Of a DNA stretch of 64,000 nt, positions 24,607 to 32,568 are shown in pieces. A program made the position numbers and the translations under genes. Origin of the DNA: CAYMAZ01 sp964388575 (GTDB lineage Bacteria > Bacteroidota > Bacteroidia > Bacteroidales > DTU049); contig CAYMAZ010000013.1 in assembly GCA_964388575.1 (NCBI GenBank), positions 9,281-73,280 of the forward strand, written 5' to 3'. Every line of letters begins with the position of its first letter. Position 1 is the first letter of the stretch. The notes under the pieces are model-generated. The model was not told where the DNA came from. It did no database searches and saw only the letters and a list, made by a program, of their open reading frames with translations.

Positions 24607-25545
24607 ATGAATATAAAAACAACACGAAGGTTTAGATCTGTATTTGGTTTATTGATTTTGTTTGTGATCATTACAATTCAATGTAAACGTGAAGATGATC
24701 CACAACCACCACAAATCAGGCTGGTGTTTGAATCAGGATTTGCTTTAGACGGAGACACACTTGAAATTGGAAAACCAATCCGCTTTAAAGTTGAAGCAGA
24801 AGGTGTTGATGCCAACCTGACAAACTTTACTGTAAAAAAGTTATATAACGGAACAACAAAGACTGTGCTGGACTCCGGATTAAATTCTGCGGGTTTTAAT
24901 ACTTCACTTACATTTTATCAGGGTGTTGAAGAAAGTGTCGTATGGCAGTTATCGGTGATGGACAGAAACAGAATGGAAAGTTTTGTTAGCATCACAATCT
25001 ACAAAGATCCGGCTTCGCAGTTTGGTGGAATATATGAGTTTGAGAATATCAGAATGGGTTATCAGCTCAATACCTTATACGGACATTTTTTTCTTCCCCT
25101 GATGAATAAAGTTTACTTTGAGGATTCTGCCTCAATGTATCAGGATCAGGTTGATATTCTGGTGTATTTTAATTATCGTGAAGATTTGGGTGTTCTGAAA
25201 CCATCTCCCACATTTTCATCTCCAGGAGAAGAAACTTCAGCAAATGGAGAGTTGTATGATGACTATTATCCGTTTTTAAAAAACTGGAATGTTCGGAATT
25301 ATACGAAATATGATATTCGTGCCAGCAACGGAATTACAGAAGAATTGTTTGAAAATTGCCATCATGACAGTTTGCTGATTGTTTCATATGATGATGTATG
25401 GGGAAAGAAAAAATACAAATGGGCATATCCAGGTACATTTATTCCTATTCAGACATCAACCGGAAAAAAAGGAATTATCAAAGTTCTTGAAGCTGAGGAA
25501 ACAGAATCAGGATCAATTGCTTTTTCATTAAAAATTCAAATTTAA
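24607..25545 (+). CDS. Putative lipoprotein, function unknown
   Basis: 312 residues. A hydrophobic signal (about 10-26) ends in ITIQC followed by KREDDPQPPQ, which looks like a lipoprotein processing site with an unusual Gln at -1. The mature part has an Ig-like beta region (about 40-145, with VDANLTNFTVKKLYNG) and a second domain with GIYEFENIRMGYQ and aromatic stretches. No family recognised. It lies between the ModE-like regulator and the TonB-receptor operon. Confidence 0.75.
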   Translation: MNIKTTRRFRSVFGLLILFVIITIQCKREDDPQPPQIRLVFESGFALDGDTLEIGKPIRFKVEAEGVDANLTNFTVKKLYNGTTKTVLDSGLNSAGFNTSLTFYQGVEESVVWQLSVMDRNRMESFVSITIYKDPASQFGGIYEFENIRMGYQLNTLYGHFFLPLMNKVYFEDSASMYQDQVDILVYFNYREDLGVLKPSPTFSSPGEETSANGELYDDYYPFLKNWNVRNYTKYDIRASNGITEELFENCHHDSLLIVSYDDVWGKKKYKWAYPGTFIPIQTSTGKKGIIKVLEAEETESGSIAFSLKIQI

Positions 25546-25560
25546 TCAATAATTTAAAGA

Positions 25561-25574
25561 AAGGAGGAAAGTTT
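25561..25574 (+). promoter_or_regulatory. Strong Shine-Dalgarno site
   Basis: AAGGAGG at 25561-25567, 7 bp before the ATG at 25575, a textbook ribosome binding site. Nearly every other gene in the window lacks one, as is usual for Bacteroidota. Confidence 0.7.
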
Positions 25575-26441
25575 ATGAAAATGAGAATTCTATTAATTAG
25601 TTTCATTTTTATGTTTTTTGCGGCATCGTTGAATGCTCAGCAAGATACGATTACCGGTTGGGATTTTTCCGATAATACTGACGTAGAGTTTACTGCCAAT
25701 ATGGGTTTAACAGGGAATCAGGGATATGATATCAGAGCTGAAGATACACTTGGAGACGTCAGAACATTGTGCTATAATTTTGAGATATCGGGTTTTTCAG
25801 CATCAGTAGCTGACTGGGATAATGGATCGGACAACAAATTTTGGTCAATCAAATTCAAGGCTGATGGTTTTACAAACATGATGCTGTATTCAAAACAAAG
25901 TTCTGATGCAACAAACCCTGGTCCGAAAAACTGGAAAATACAGTGCCGCAAAAGCGGTGATGCTTGGGTTGATGTTACCGGTGGAACTGTTGTGGTTGAT
26001 AATGATTGGACAACAGGAGTTGTTAGTGCTCTGGAATTGCCTGGCTCTTTCGATTTACCTGGTACAACATCATTGTATGTGAGATGGATCATGACCTCAA
26101 ATGAAAGCGTTGACGGAAATGATGTTTTACCAGCAGGGATTTCAAAGATTGACGACATTATTATCACAGGCTTGAATTCTGTTGGCATTGAAACTGTGAT
26201 TTTCGAAAACAATGTTTCTGTATATCCGAATCCTGCAAGTGATATTATAAATATTGAATCAATACAGGAGATTAAGAAGGTAGAACTTTTTGATATCAAT
26301 GGTTCACTGGTTCATACACGGTTCACTGAAGGATATGCCGCACAGCTGAGGACTGGTGAACTACCTGCAGGTCTTTATCTGCTTACAGTTCATATCGGAC
26401 AAGATGGAAATCTTGTGACTAGAAGGCTGATCATTGAGTAA
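25575..26441 (+). CDS. Secreted protein with T9SS type A sorting domain
   Basis: 288 residues. Signal peptide ending in SLNAQ (about residue 22), a single beta-sandwich domain of about 170 residues (GWDFSDNTDVEFTANMG at its start), then a C-terminal T9SS type A sorting domain: VSVYPNPASDIINIES, VELFDINGSLV and PAGLYLLTVHI. The cargo domain resembles choice-of-anchor or jellyroll modules but no enzyme motif is visible. The T9SS itself is not encoded in the window. It lies before the TonB receptor, with a strong hairpin between them. Confidence 0.85.
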   Translation: MKMRILLISFIFMFFAASLNAQQDTITGWDFSDNTDVEFTANMGLTGNQGYDIRAEDTLGDVRTLCYNFEISGFSASVADWDNGSDNKFWSIKFKADGFTNMMLYSKQSSDATNPGPKNWKIQCRKSGDAWVDVTGGTVVVDNDWTTGVVSALELPGSFDLPGTTSLYVRWIMTSNESVDGNDVLPAGISKIDDIIITGLNSVGIETVIFENNVSVYPNPASDIINIESIQEIKKVELFDINGSLVHTRFTEGYAAQLRTGELPAGLYLLTVHIGQDGNLVTRRLIIE

Positions 26442-26473
26442 AACCCAATTCATCATATTGTGTTTATTGTTTG

Positions 26474-26508
26474 CTGTCGGCAGTTTTTGAGCTGCCGGCA
26501 GTTTTTTT
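26474..26508 (+). terminator. Intrinsic terminator ending 3 bp before the TonB receptor start
   Basis: A 10-bp stem (CTGTCGGCAG with CTGCCGGCAG, one G-U) with a 7-nt or 8-nt loop and seven T (26502-26508). The next gene's ATG is at 26512. There is no room for a promoter between them, so the downstream operon depends on readthrough, on conditional antitermination, or on a start inside or just before the hairpin. Confidence 0.85.
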
Positions 26509-26511
26509 GGA

Positions 26512-28836
26512 ATGAAAAAAAGGATAGTAAATTTTTGGTTTGTTTTGTTGACTGTGACTGTATCGGGGCAGCATGTTTCTGGTGTAGTTAAAGATGAAAA
26601 GGGGAAGGCATTACATCAGGTCAACGTTGTACTTGAAAATACTGCATACGGAACAACAACCCTGTGGGATGGAACATTCAGTATTAGAAATCTGAAGGAA
26701 GGCAAATACATTATTACAGCAAGTCATGTTGGATATATTTCTCATTCTCAGGAATTCGTCGTTGCCGGAAACAGTCATGTTCGTGTTGAGATGACCCTGA
26801 TTACTGATTTGCTGAATATGCCTGAGGTGATCATTATGGCAAAATCAGATATTCACAGCGAAATGATCAATATCCCGGTCCGGACTGTTGTGCTTGAAAC
26901 TGAAGACATTCAGAAGATCCCTGCAATTTCGGCCGGGGGTTTGTTCACTGGCATTTCGGGGGTGAATGTAAACAGTGAATTCGGAATATTTTCTTCATCT
27001 TCAGTATCACTGAGAGGCGTTGGTGGAAATTCCCAAACCGGGACATTGGTTGTTCTGGATGGTTTGCCTCTCAATAAAGCTGATGGCGGATCAGTAAACT
27101 GGAATATCATAGACAAGGATAAAATTGAAAAAATTGAAATAATTAAAGGGCCTGGTTCAGTGTTGTTCGGTTCAAATGCTATGGGCGGAATCATCAATAT
27201 TATCAGCCTACAAGCTGTTGATAAGCTGAAGGGAAATGTTTCATTGTCATATGGGACATATAATACCTTTGAGGCAAAAAGTCACTGGTCAGGCAGTTCA
27301 AAAAACAGATTTTTTTATTGGAAAACCTTTGTCAATTTTCGGGAAAGTGATGGATATATCAATACTCCGGAAGAGATTATCGCTGAAAACGATACCATTG
27401 TTGTGCCGGTATTTCTGAAAGAGTTTTTTGCAGGCGGAATGATGGGTGTCAGAATTGACAAATACAACAGCATTGAATTGTCAGCAAATTATTTTGACGA
27501 TCAGAGAGGAAGAGGTACAAAAATTTATGAAGAATATGGTTCAAATACTGAAAGAGGAACCTATCAGGCTTTTCTTAAATACAAGGGGCAGATCGGAACA
27601 TGGAAGACATTTGCAAACGTTTACGGATTCAGGGAGAACTATTTCAGGCTGAATGAATATTTTAGCGATGGCGAATATAAATTGTACGAAGTAGATTCAA
27701 AACGTGATGATTTCGGACTCAGACTGAGAACAGACAAACAATTGAACGAAAGAACCGACATGATTGTTGGAGGTGAAGTGAAAACTGGCAGAGTTGAAGC
27801 AGCTGATATTTATTATACTTCCACAGATTTGATTTCCAACAGCGGTTCAATGGATATTTATTCATTGTTTATTCAATACAGAGTGCTTTTTAAGAATTTC
27901 AAATGGACCATTATTGGAGGGTTACGTTACGATATTGCAGATTTTCATAACGCAGCATTCTCAATTGAAAAGCCTTCCTATTCAATTGAATATTTTTCTG
28001 ATTTTCAGTTTGATCAGGTACAAAGTCAGCAGTGGGGAGCCTTAAGTCCCAAGTTTACGATTCAATTTTCTCCAAAACAGGATTCAAGATATTTTCTGAC
28101 AATAGCCAAGGGTTTCAGAGCTCCTGTTCTTGATGATTTATGTCGTTCAGAACGAACACAAAGAGGATTGAGAGTTGCAAATCCTGAATTGAAATCTGAA
28201 CAAATCCTCAGTGCTGAATTTGGTACTGATCAAACATTGTTTAATATTCTGAAGGCAAAACTATCTGTCTATCATACAGTAGGGTATGACTTTATGTATT
28301 TGCTGTCAACCGGAGATTCTGTAAATCTTGGATTTACAGTTGCACCCGTGTTTCATATGTCCAATATCAGCAGGATGAATATTACAGGAGCAGAACTGGA
28401 TGTTTCATTACCCATTGGAAAAAACTTTACAGCATGGGCAAATTATACAGTGAACAGAGCTCAGATAGGGCAATATGAAGCCAGATCTGATGCAGATATT
28501 GATCTTTCAGGGAAATTTCTTGCGAATCTCCCCATGCACAGGTATTCAGCAGGAGCATCTCTGAAAACGAACGCAGTCAATTTTTCAGTTGCCGGTAATT
28601 TCACCGGGAAACGTTGGGTAAGGGATGACAACCTGGTTGATAATATTTATTTTATGACAGATCAGTATCCTTCTTATTTCACTGTAGACGTGAAACTCTG
28701 GAAGGAATTCAGAAATTTTGAAGCAGGCCTGAATGTTGATAACCTTTTTAATGTTTTGTACACAAACAACAGGGGCTACAGGTCTCCGGGCAGAATGATG
28801 TTTCTTAAACTTGCATATACCATCAATAAAACATAA
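26512..28836 (+). CDS. TonB-dependent outer-membrane receptor
   Basis: 774-residue receptor: signal peptide (to about residue 19), a carboxypeptidase-regulatory-like beta domain (about 20-100; VSGVVKDEKGKALHQVNVVL), plug (about 115-245; SVSLRGVGGNSQTGTLVVLDG and IEIIKGPGSVLFGSNAMGG) and a 22-strand barrel ending in LKLAYTINKT. It has no partner SusD gene. The operon continues with a tandem sulfite-oxidase-fold protein, CcsA-like and ResB-like proteins. The substrate is unknown; a metal-oxyanion complex or chelate is an inference from the importer downstream. Confidence 0.93.
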   Translation: MKKRIVNFWFVLLTVTVSGQHVSGVVKDEKGKALHQVNVVLENTAYGTTTLWDGTFSIRNLKEGKYIITASHVGYISHSQEFVVAGNSHVRVEMTLITDLLNMPEVIIMAKSDIHSEMINIPVRTVVLETEDIQKIPAISAGGLFTGISGVNVNSEFGIFSSSSVSLRGVGGNSQTGTLVVLDGLPLNKADGGSVNWNIIDKDKIEKIEIIKGPGSVLFGSNAMGGIINIISLQAVDKLKGNVSLSYGTYNTFEAKSHWSGSSKNRFFYWKTFVNFRESDGYINTPEEIIAENDTIVVPVFLKEFFAGGMMGVRIDKYNSIELSANYFDDQRGRGTKIYEEYGSNTERGTYQAFLKYKGQIGTWKTFANVYGFRENYFRLNEYFSDGEYKLYEVDSKRDDFGLRLRTDKQLNERTDMIVGGEVKTGRVEAADIYYTSTDLISNSGSMDIYSLFIQYRVLFKNFKWTIIGGLRYDIADFHNAAFSIEKPSYSIEYFSDFQFDQVQSQQWGALSPKFTIQFSPKQDSRYFLTIAKGFRAPVLDDLCRSERTQRGLRVANPELKSEQILSAEFGTDQTLFNILKAKLSVYHTVGYDFMYLLSTGDSVNLGFTVAPVFHMSNISRMNITGAELDVSLPIGKNFTAWANYTVNRAQIGQYEARSDADIDLSGKFLANLPMHRYSAGASLKTNAVNFSVAGNFTGKRWVRDDNLVDNIYFMTDQYPSYFTVDVKLWKEFRNFEAGLNVDNLFNVLYTNNRGYRSPGRMMFLKLAYTINKT

Positions 28837-28841
28837 CCATT

Positions 28842-29870
28842 ATGAAAAAAATAATACGACAATTATTAGAGATTCATTTCATTGTTATTATGTTTGCCGG
28901 ATTTAACCTCCTTGCACAAACAAACAGTTTTTTTGATAATGAACAGATTCATAAGCTGAATATGAGTCAGATATATGTGGGAGGAGAAATTCAGAATCCC
29001 GGAATGGTTGATTTTTCAGGTTTTCCGGTTCACAGTATCATTGTTAAGGAGACTTTGCTCGGAAAAGATGGGCAGAGTGTATTTGTGGGTGCATACAGGT
29101 ATGAGGGTTATGCACTGTCAGATATACTTGACCATTTTGTTGTGGTTAAAAAAAATGCAAAAGATTTCCCCCCATATACTGACCTATATGTTGAAATTGA
29201 AAATGTATCAGGTAAGAAAGTTTTTTTAAGCTGGGGTGAGATTTTTTATGCAGGGAGACTGAACAATATCATTCTGGCAACTGGGGTTATGCGAATTGTC
29301 CCTGATAAAACAGGTGAACTCTGGCCATTGCCTGTTGATTGCAGGCTTATTGTGGGGCATGATCTGTATACTGAGAGAAATATTGAAAATCCGGTAAAAA
29401 TCACTGTACACACATTTGAACTCAATGTTGCTATCGAAAAGGGAAAATTTCCCTTGCATGCTGATCAGGTTGATATTTACCACAATGATCAAAAAGTTGA
29501 ATCATTTACTGAGAAACCCTCAGAATGCAGAGAAACAGAAGTTCATATTATTTTCTACGGGAAGGGGAGGGGACTGCATGATACAGATCCTTTTGAAGGG
29601 TGTAATATTAAATTTCCCATTGAGCAAATAACAGGGAAAACGAAAGAAGGATTGAAAACAGGATTGGTCGTATTTAGTGCTGATGACGGTTACAGAGCTG
29701 TGTTTACTCTGAGTGAGCTGATCAATAGAAACGATCAGGAATATACGGTATTGATTGATAATGAAAAAGGCTCTGGAAAGGGGAAGTTCAGAGTTGTTCC
29801 TTCCAGTGATTTTTTTTCTGACAGATCAGTGAAAGGGCTCAATGCAATCCGGATCTATATTCAAAAATAA
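28842..29870 (+). CDS. Tandem sulfite-oxidase-fold (molybdopterin-domain-like) exported protein
   Basis: 342 residues with a signal peptide (to about 25). Two copies of the SUOX-like fold can be traced. Copy 1 (about 45-190) has IYVGGEIQNPGMVDF, YEGYALSDIL, KVFLSWGEIF and a closing CRLIVGHDLYTERNIENP. Copy 2 (about 240-340) has VVFSADDGYRAVFTLSEL and FRVVPSSDFFSDRSVKGL. In true oxidases one conserved Cys ligates Mo before the GxxL segment; here that position reads VFVGAYRYEGYAL with no Cys. So it may bind cofactor, metal or heme rather than catalyse. Gap of 5 bp to each neighbour. Fold assignment is from motif resemblance and should be tested. Confidence 0.65.
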   Translation: MKKIIRQLLEIHFIVIMFAGFNLLAQTNSFFDNEQIHKLNMSQIYVGGEIQNPGMVDFSGFPVHSIIVKETLLGKDGQSVFVGAYRYEGYALSDILDHFVVVKKNAKDFPPYTDLYVEIENVSGKKVFLSWGEIFYAGRLNNIILATGVMRIVPDKTGELWPLPVDCRLIVGHDLYTERNIENPVKITVHTFELNVAIEKGKFPLHADQVDIYHNDQKVESFTEKPSECRETEVHIIFYGKGRGLHDTDPFEGCNIKFPIEQITGKTKEGLKTGLVVFSADDGYRAVFTLSELINRNDQEYTVLIDNEKGSGKGKFRVVPSSDFFSDRSVKGLNAIRIYIQK

Positions 29871-29875
29871 AGGAT

Positions 29876-30616
29876 ATGATGACCGAAAAACTATTGATTG
29901 AATTGTATTTCCTGAACATACTGATTATTGTTCTTTCAGTGATCTTTACAGTTTATGGAAAAAGAAAATCTTCTCTGATTCTGTCAGTAATTTCTCTGCT
30001 GTTCCTGTCACTTTCAGTTGCCGGAATGATTCAGGTTTCAGGTCATGTGCCTGTGTCCGGAAATTTTGAAAAGTATCATAATATCGTTTTGTATATCATG
30101 CTTTTTGGTGTCTTGCAGAATGTTGTTTTTCAGAAAGTTGATTTTCAAAATTCTGTATTCGTGTTTTTTGCACTGATATTAATGCTACTGATTTTGCCTT
30201 CAGAAAAAACCATTTCTGAAAACTATCTCATTTATTCGAGATTGGATGTGGTTTTGTTCTTTCAGCTCAGGATGCTGGCGATGGCACTTTTTATATATGC
30301 CATTTCTCTTAATTTGAATGCTTTCTTAGACAGAAAGTCTGTGCAAAAAAGAAAATTATTCCTGAAACTTGGAAGAAATTTTACTCTGCTTGGGGCATCG
30401 GCTTTTCTTGGTGGTGAACTTTTCGGTTCTTTTTGGGCGTTGAACGGATGGGGAGATCCTTGGAGATGGAGTAAAGGTTTTTTTGCAGCAACTGTGATGT
30501 TCCTTCTTTCGATGCTTGCCGGGCACATCCCTTCCAAATATCTGAAAAATCCAATTGTTGCGATTGGGCTGGTTACTTTACCGCTTTTGATCATTGTTTT
30601 TGCATATATTATTTAA
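29876..30616 (+). CDS. CcsA/CcmC-like cytochrome assembly or heme-handling membrane protein
   Basis: 246 residues with seven to eight predicted membrane helices. Near residue 183 is a tryptophan-rich loop, GSFWALNGWGDPWRWSKGF, which matches the WWD heme-handling motif of CcsA/CcmC/CcmF proteins, and flanking helices carry His (EKYHNIVLY and MLAGHIPSK). The usual Asp-Pro-Lys-Glu after the second Trp is changed. It is directly followed by a ResB-like gene, the usual CcsA partner in system II cytochrome c maturation. No CxxCH cytochrome is encoded in the window. Heme delivery or electron transfer is an inference. Confidence 0.75.
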   Translation: MMTEKLLIELYFLNILIIVLSVIFTVYGKRKSSLILSVISLLFLSLSVAGMIQVSGHVPVSGNFEKYHNIVLYIMLFGVLQNVVFQKVDFQNSVFVFFALILMLLILPSEKTISENYLIYSRLDVVLFFQLRMLAMALFIYAISLNLNAFLDRKSVQKRKLFLKLGRNFTLLGASAFLGGELFGSFWALNGWGDPWRWSKGFFAATVMFLLSMLAGHIPSKYLKNPIVAIGLVTLPLLIIVFAYII

Positions 30617-30622
30617 ATCAAC

Positions 30623-31429
30623 ATGGACAGATTCATCAGACTTTTTGCATCAATGAAATTTGCTTTCTGGAGCCTGGCCGGTTTAGTTGTATGGTTTTTT
30701 GCAGGTGTCGTTTTGGGTGGCAATGATCAGTTCAAAAAAGGTTTCCAGAAAATGAACGATCTGCTCATTCTTGACTGGTTGAAGAATGAGGCTACCGGAA
30801 ATATTTTGATATTCATTTGGTTTGCGGGTTTGTGTATCGTGGGAGGGTTGGTCTTTATGAGTTTTATTTTCTGTACGTTTACAACTTTGAGAAAGCACTT
30901 GTCTAAAGGAAGACTCAGAGTCAGATCAAGGATCATGTTTTTGCTGCATCTTGTTTTCATTCTGATTGTTGTTTTTCATATTGTCAGTATGGTTACCGGA
31001 TTCAAATACGGGTATCAGAAGGCCTTTGTAAATTCGATCCTTCGCTTTGATAACAGCATTGCTGTTGAGGTTCATCAGATCCGGTTTGTTAATGATCCGG
31101 AAGTGCTTAAAAGCAGAGAAAGTCATTCAAAAATTCGGCTGACAAAGGAAAATTTTAATATTGATGAAAATTTTGTTGAGATTTCATTATTCCGGGATGG
31201 TGAATTTCTTGCGAGAGGTAAATCCCGTTTTCTAAAGCCTTATGTATACAAAAATATACGTGTCACAATTGAGAATTTCTTTGTCGATGATAAAGTTGAA
31301 CTGGATAAAATTGGTGTGCGGCTTGTTGTGTCCAAAAATCCGGTGCTTTTGCCATTTTTCACATTATATGCAATTGCTGTAGTTTTAATGTTGCTGTGGA
31401 CAATTCTTACCTGGAAAGACCGAACTTAA
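30623..31429 (+). CDS. Short ResB/Ccs1-like membrane protein
   Basis: 268 residues. Starts with MDRFIRLFASMKFAFWSLAGL, typical of ResB (family cores often begin LxSMKFAixLL), has three N-terminal helices, a His-rich third helix (FLLHLVFILIVVFHIVSM), a periplasmic beta domain (about 140-240) and a closing helix near the C-terminus. It is much shorter than the 400-550 residues of most ResB proteins. It is the last gene of the tight operon beginning at 26512 (gaps of 5, 5 and 6 bp). Confidence 0.78.
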   Translation: MDRFIRLFASMKFAFWSLAGLVVWFFAGVVLGGNDQFKKGFQKMNDLLILDWLKNEATGNILIFIWFAGLCIVGGLVFMSFIFCTFTTLRKHLSKGRLRVRSRIMFLLHLVFILIVVFHIVSMVTGFKYGYQKAFVNSILRFDNSIAVEVHQIRFVNDPEVLKSRESHSKIRLTKENFNIDENFVEISLFRDGEFLARGKSRFLKPYVYKNIRVTIENFFVDDKVELDKIGVRLVVSKNPVLLPFFTLYAIAVVLMLLWTILTWKDRT

Positions 31430-31497
31430 AAGTGTATCATTTTCATTATTTATTGATTTTTCTCTGAATCAGCCTGTTTCTGATGAAAGAATATACT

Positions 31498-31505
31498 TAA
31501 CTTTG
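31498..31505 (+). promoter_or_regulatory. -7 promoter element for wtpA-like gene
   Basis: TAACTTTG fits TAnnTTTG, 27 bp before the ATG at 31533. No good -33 TTG; a regulated promoter is possible. Confidence 0.6.
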
Positions 31506-31532
31506 CGTTATGAACTTTAAGACAACTCGAAA

Positions 31533-32495
31533 ATGAATTTTATCCTTAAATATTTATGTTTTGCAATGATTATTGCAACAAGCGTTATTTTCCAATCCTG
31601 CAGCAATGCAGAAAAGAATTCTACCATCCGCATCATTCATGCCGGGAGTCTGGCTCTTGTTGTCAAACAGGCAGCGGAAGCATATGAAAAGGAAAATCCT
31701 GGAGTGAAAATTCTGACTGAAGCATGGGGCAGCAAAGATGGTGCAAGACAGATCACTGAACTGAAAAAACCTTGCGATGTTTATATTTCTGCCGATGATA
31801 AAATTATTGAAGCGTTTCTTATGCCCGAATATGCAAGCTGGAGCATTCCTTTTGCCGGAAATGAAATGGTTCTAGCCTATACTTCAAAGTCAAGGTTTGC
31901 AGGACAGATCAACGGGAATAACTGGTATGAATACCTATCCCGGCCTGAAGTGCTCACTGCACGTTCATCTCCCGATGCTGATCCGTGTGGTGTGAGAGCA
32001 GTTTTGCTGATGCTGCTTTCTGATATTCATTACAATGATCCTGAAATTTCCAAAGTTCTTCTTGCAAAGGATCAGAACTTCATCCGCCCCAAGGAGGCCG
32101 ACCTCATTGCCATGCTGGAAAAGAATACTGTTGACTATCTGTATATCTATAAATCAATTGCAGTGCAGCATGATTTTCCTTATGTTGAACTTCCTGATGA
32201 AATCAATCTGAGCAATCCGGATTTTTCGGAATTATATGCAAAAGCATCTTTTTTTACTGTGGGAAAAACGCCTGATTCAAAATTTGAAGAAAAAGGTTCA
32301 CCCATAGTGTATGGAATAACAATTCCAACTGTTGCTGAAAACCCTGAGGGCGCAATGGATTTCATTTTGTTTTTTCTCAACAGGGAAAAAGGTGGGGTCA
32401 TTCTCGAAAAGAACGGACAAAATGTGCTGCCTCCGCAAAAGTCACGATTTTATATGGCAATTCCTGACGAATTGAAGAAGTTCGTTTCAGAGTAG
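31533..32495 (+). CDS. wtpA: Tungstate/molybdate-binding lipoprotein (WtpA/ModA family)
   Basis: 320-residue extracytoplasmic binding protein for an oxyanion ABC importer. Lipobox FQSC with Cys23, then the WtpA signature IRIIHAGSLALVVKQAAEAY, the ligand region EAWGSKDGARQITEL, the CDVYISADDKIIEAFL segment, and RSSPDADPCGVRAVLLM near 145. These are closer to WtpA of tungstate/molybdate systems than to E. coli ModA. The permease and ATPase genes follow about 1.8 kb later, after a pair of genes on the other strand. Confidence 0.93.
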   Translation: MNFILKYLCFAMIIATSVIFQSCSNAEKNSTIRIIHAGSLALVVKQAAEAYEKENPGVKILTEAWGSKDGARQITELKKPCDVYISADDKIIEAFLMPEYASWSIPFAGNEMVLAYTSKSRFAGQINGNNWYEYLSRPEVLTARSSPDADPCGVRAVLLMLLSDIHYNDPEISKVLLAKDQNFIRPKEADLIAMLEKNTVDYLYIYKSIAVQHDFPYVELPDEINLSNPDFSELYAKASFFTVGKTPDSKFEEKGSPIVYGITIPTVAENPEGAMDFILFFLNREKGGVILEKNGQNVLPPQKSRFYMAIPDELKKFVSE

Positions 32496-32514
32496 CGTGG
32501 AAACAGTTTTGTCA

Positions 32515-32545
32515 TGAAATTTGCCGGCTTCGCGCAAATTTACAT
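32515..32545. terminator. Hairpin between convergent genes
   Basis: AAATTTGC pairs with GCAAATTT around a GC-rich loop between the wtpA stop and the convergent gene. There is no T-run on either side, so termination activity is uncertain. Confidence 0.3.
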
Positions 32546-32568
32546 GCCAAAACACAGGAAAATATTTT

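Noticed and set aside
31430..31532. Molybdenum- or tungsten-cofactor riboswitch upstream of wtpA
   Set aside because: The gap is only about 100 bp and I see no matching multi-stem structure; a promoter box occupies its end.
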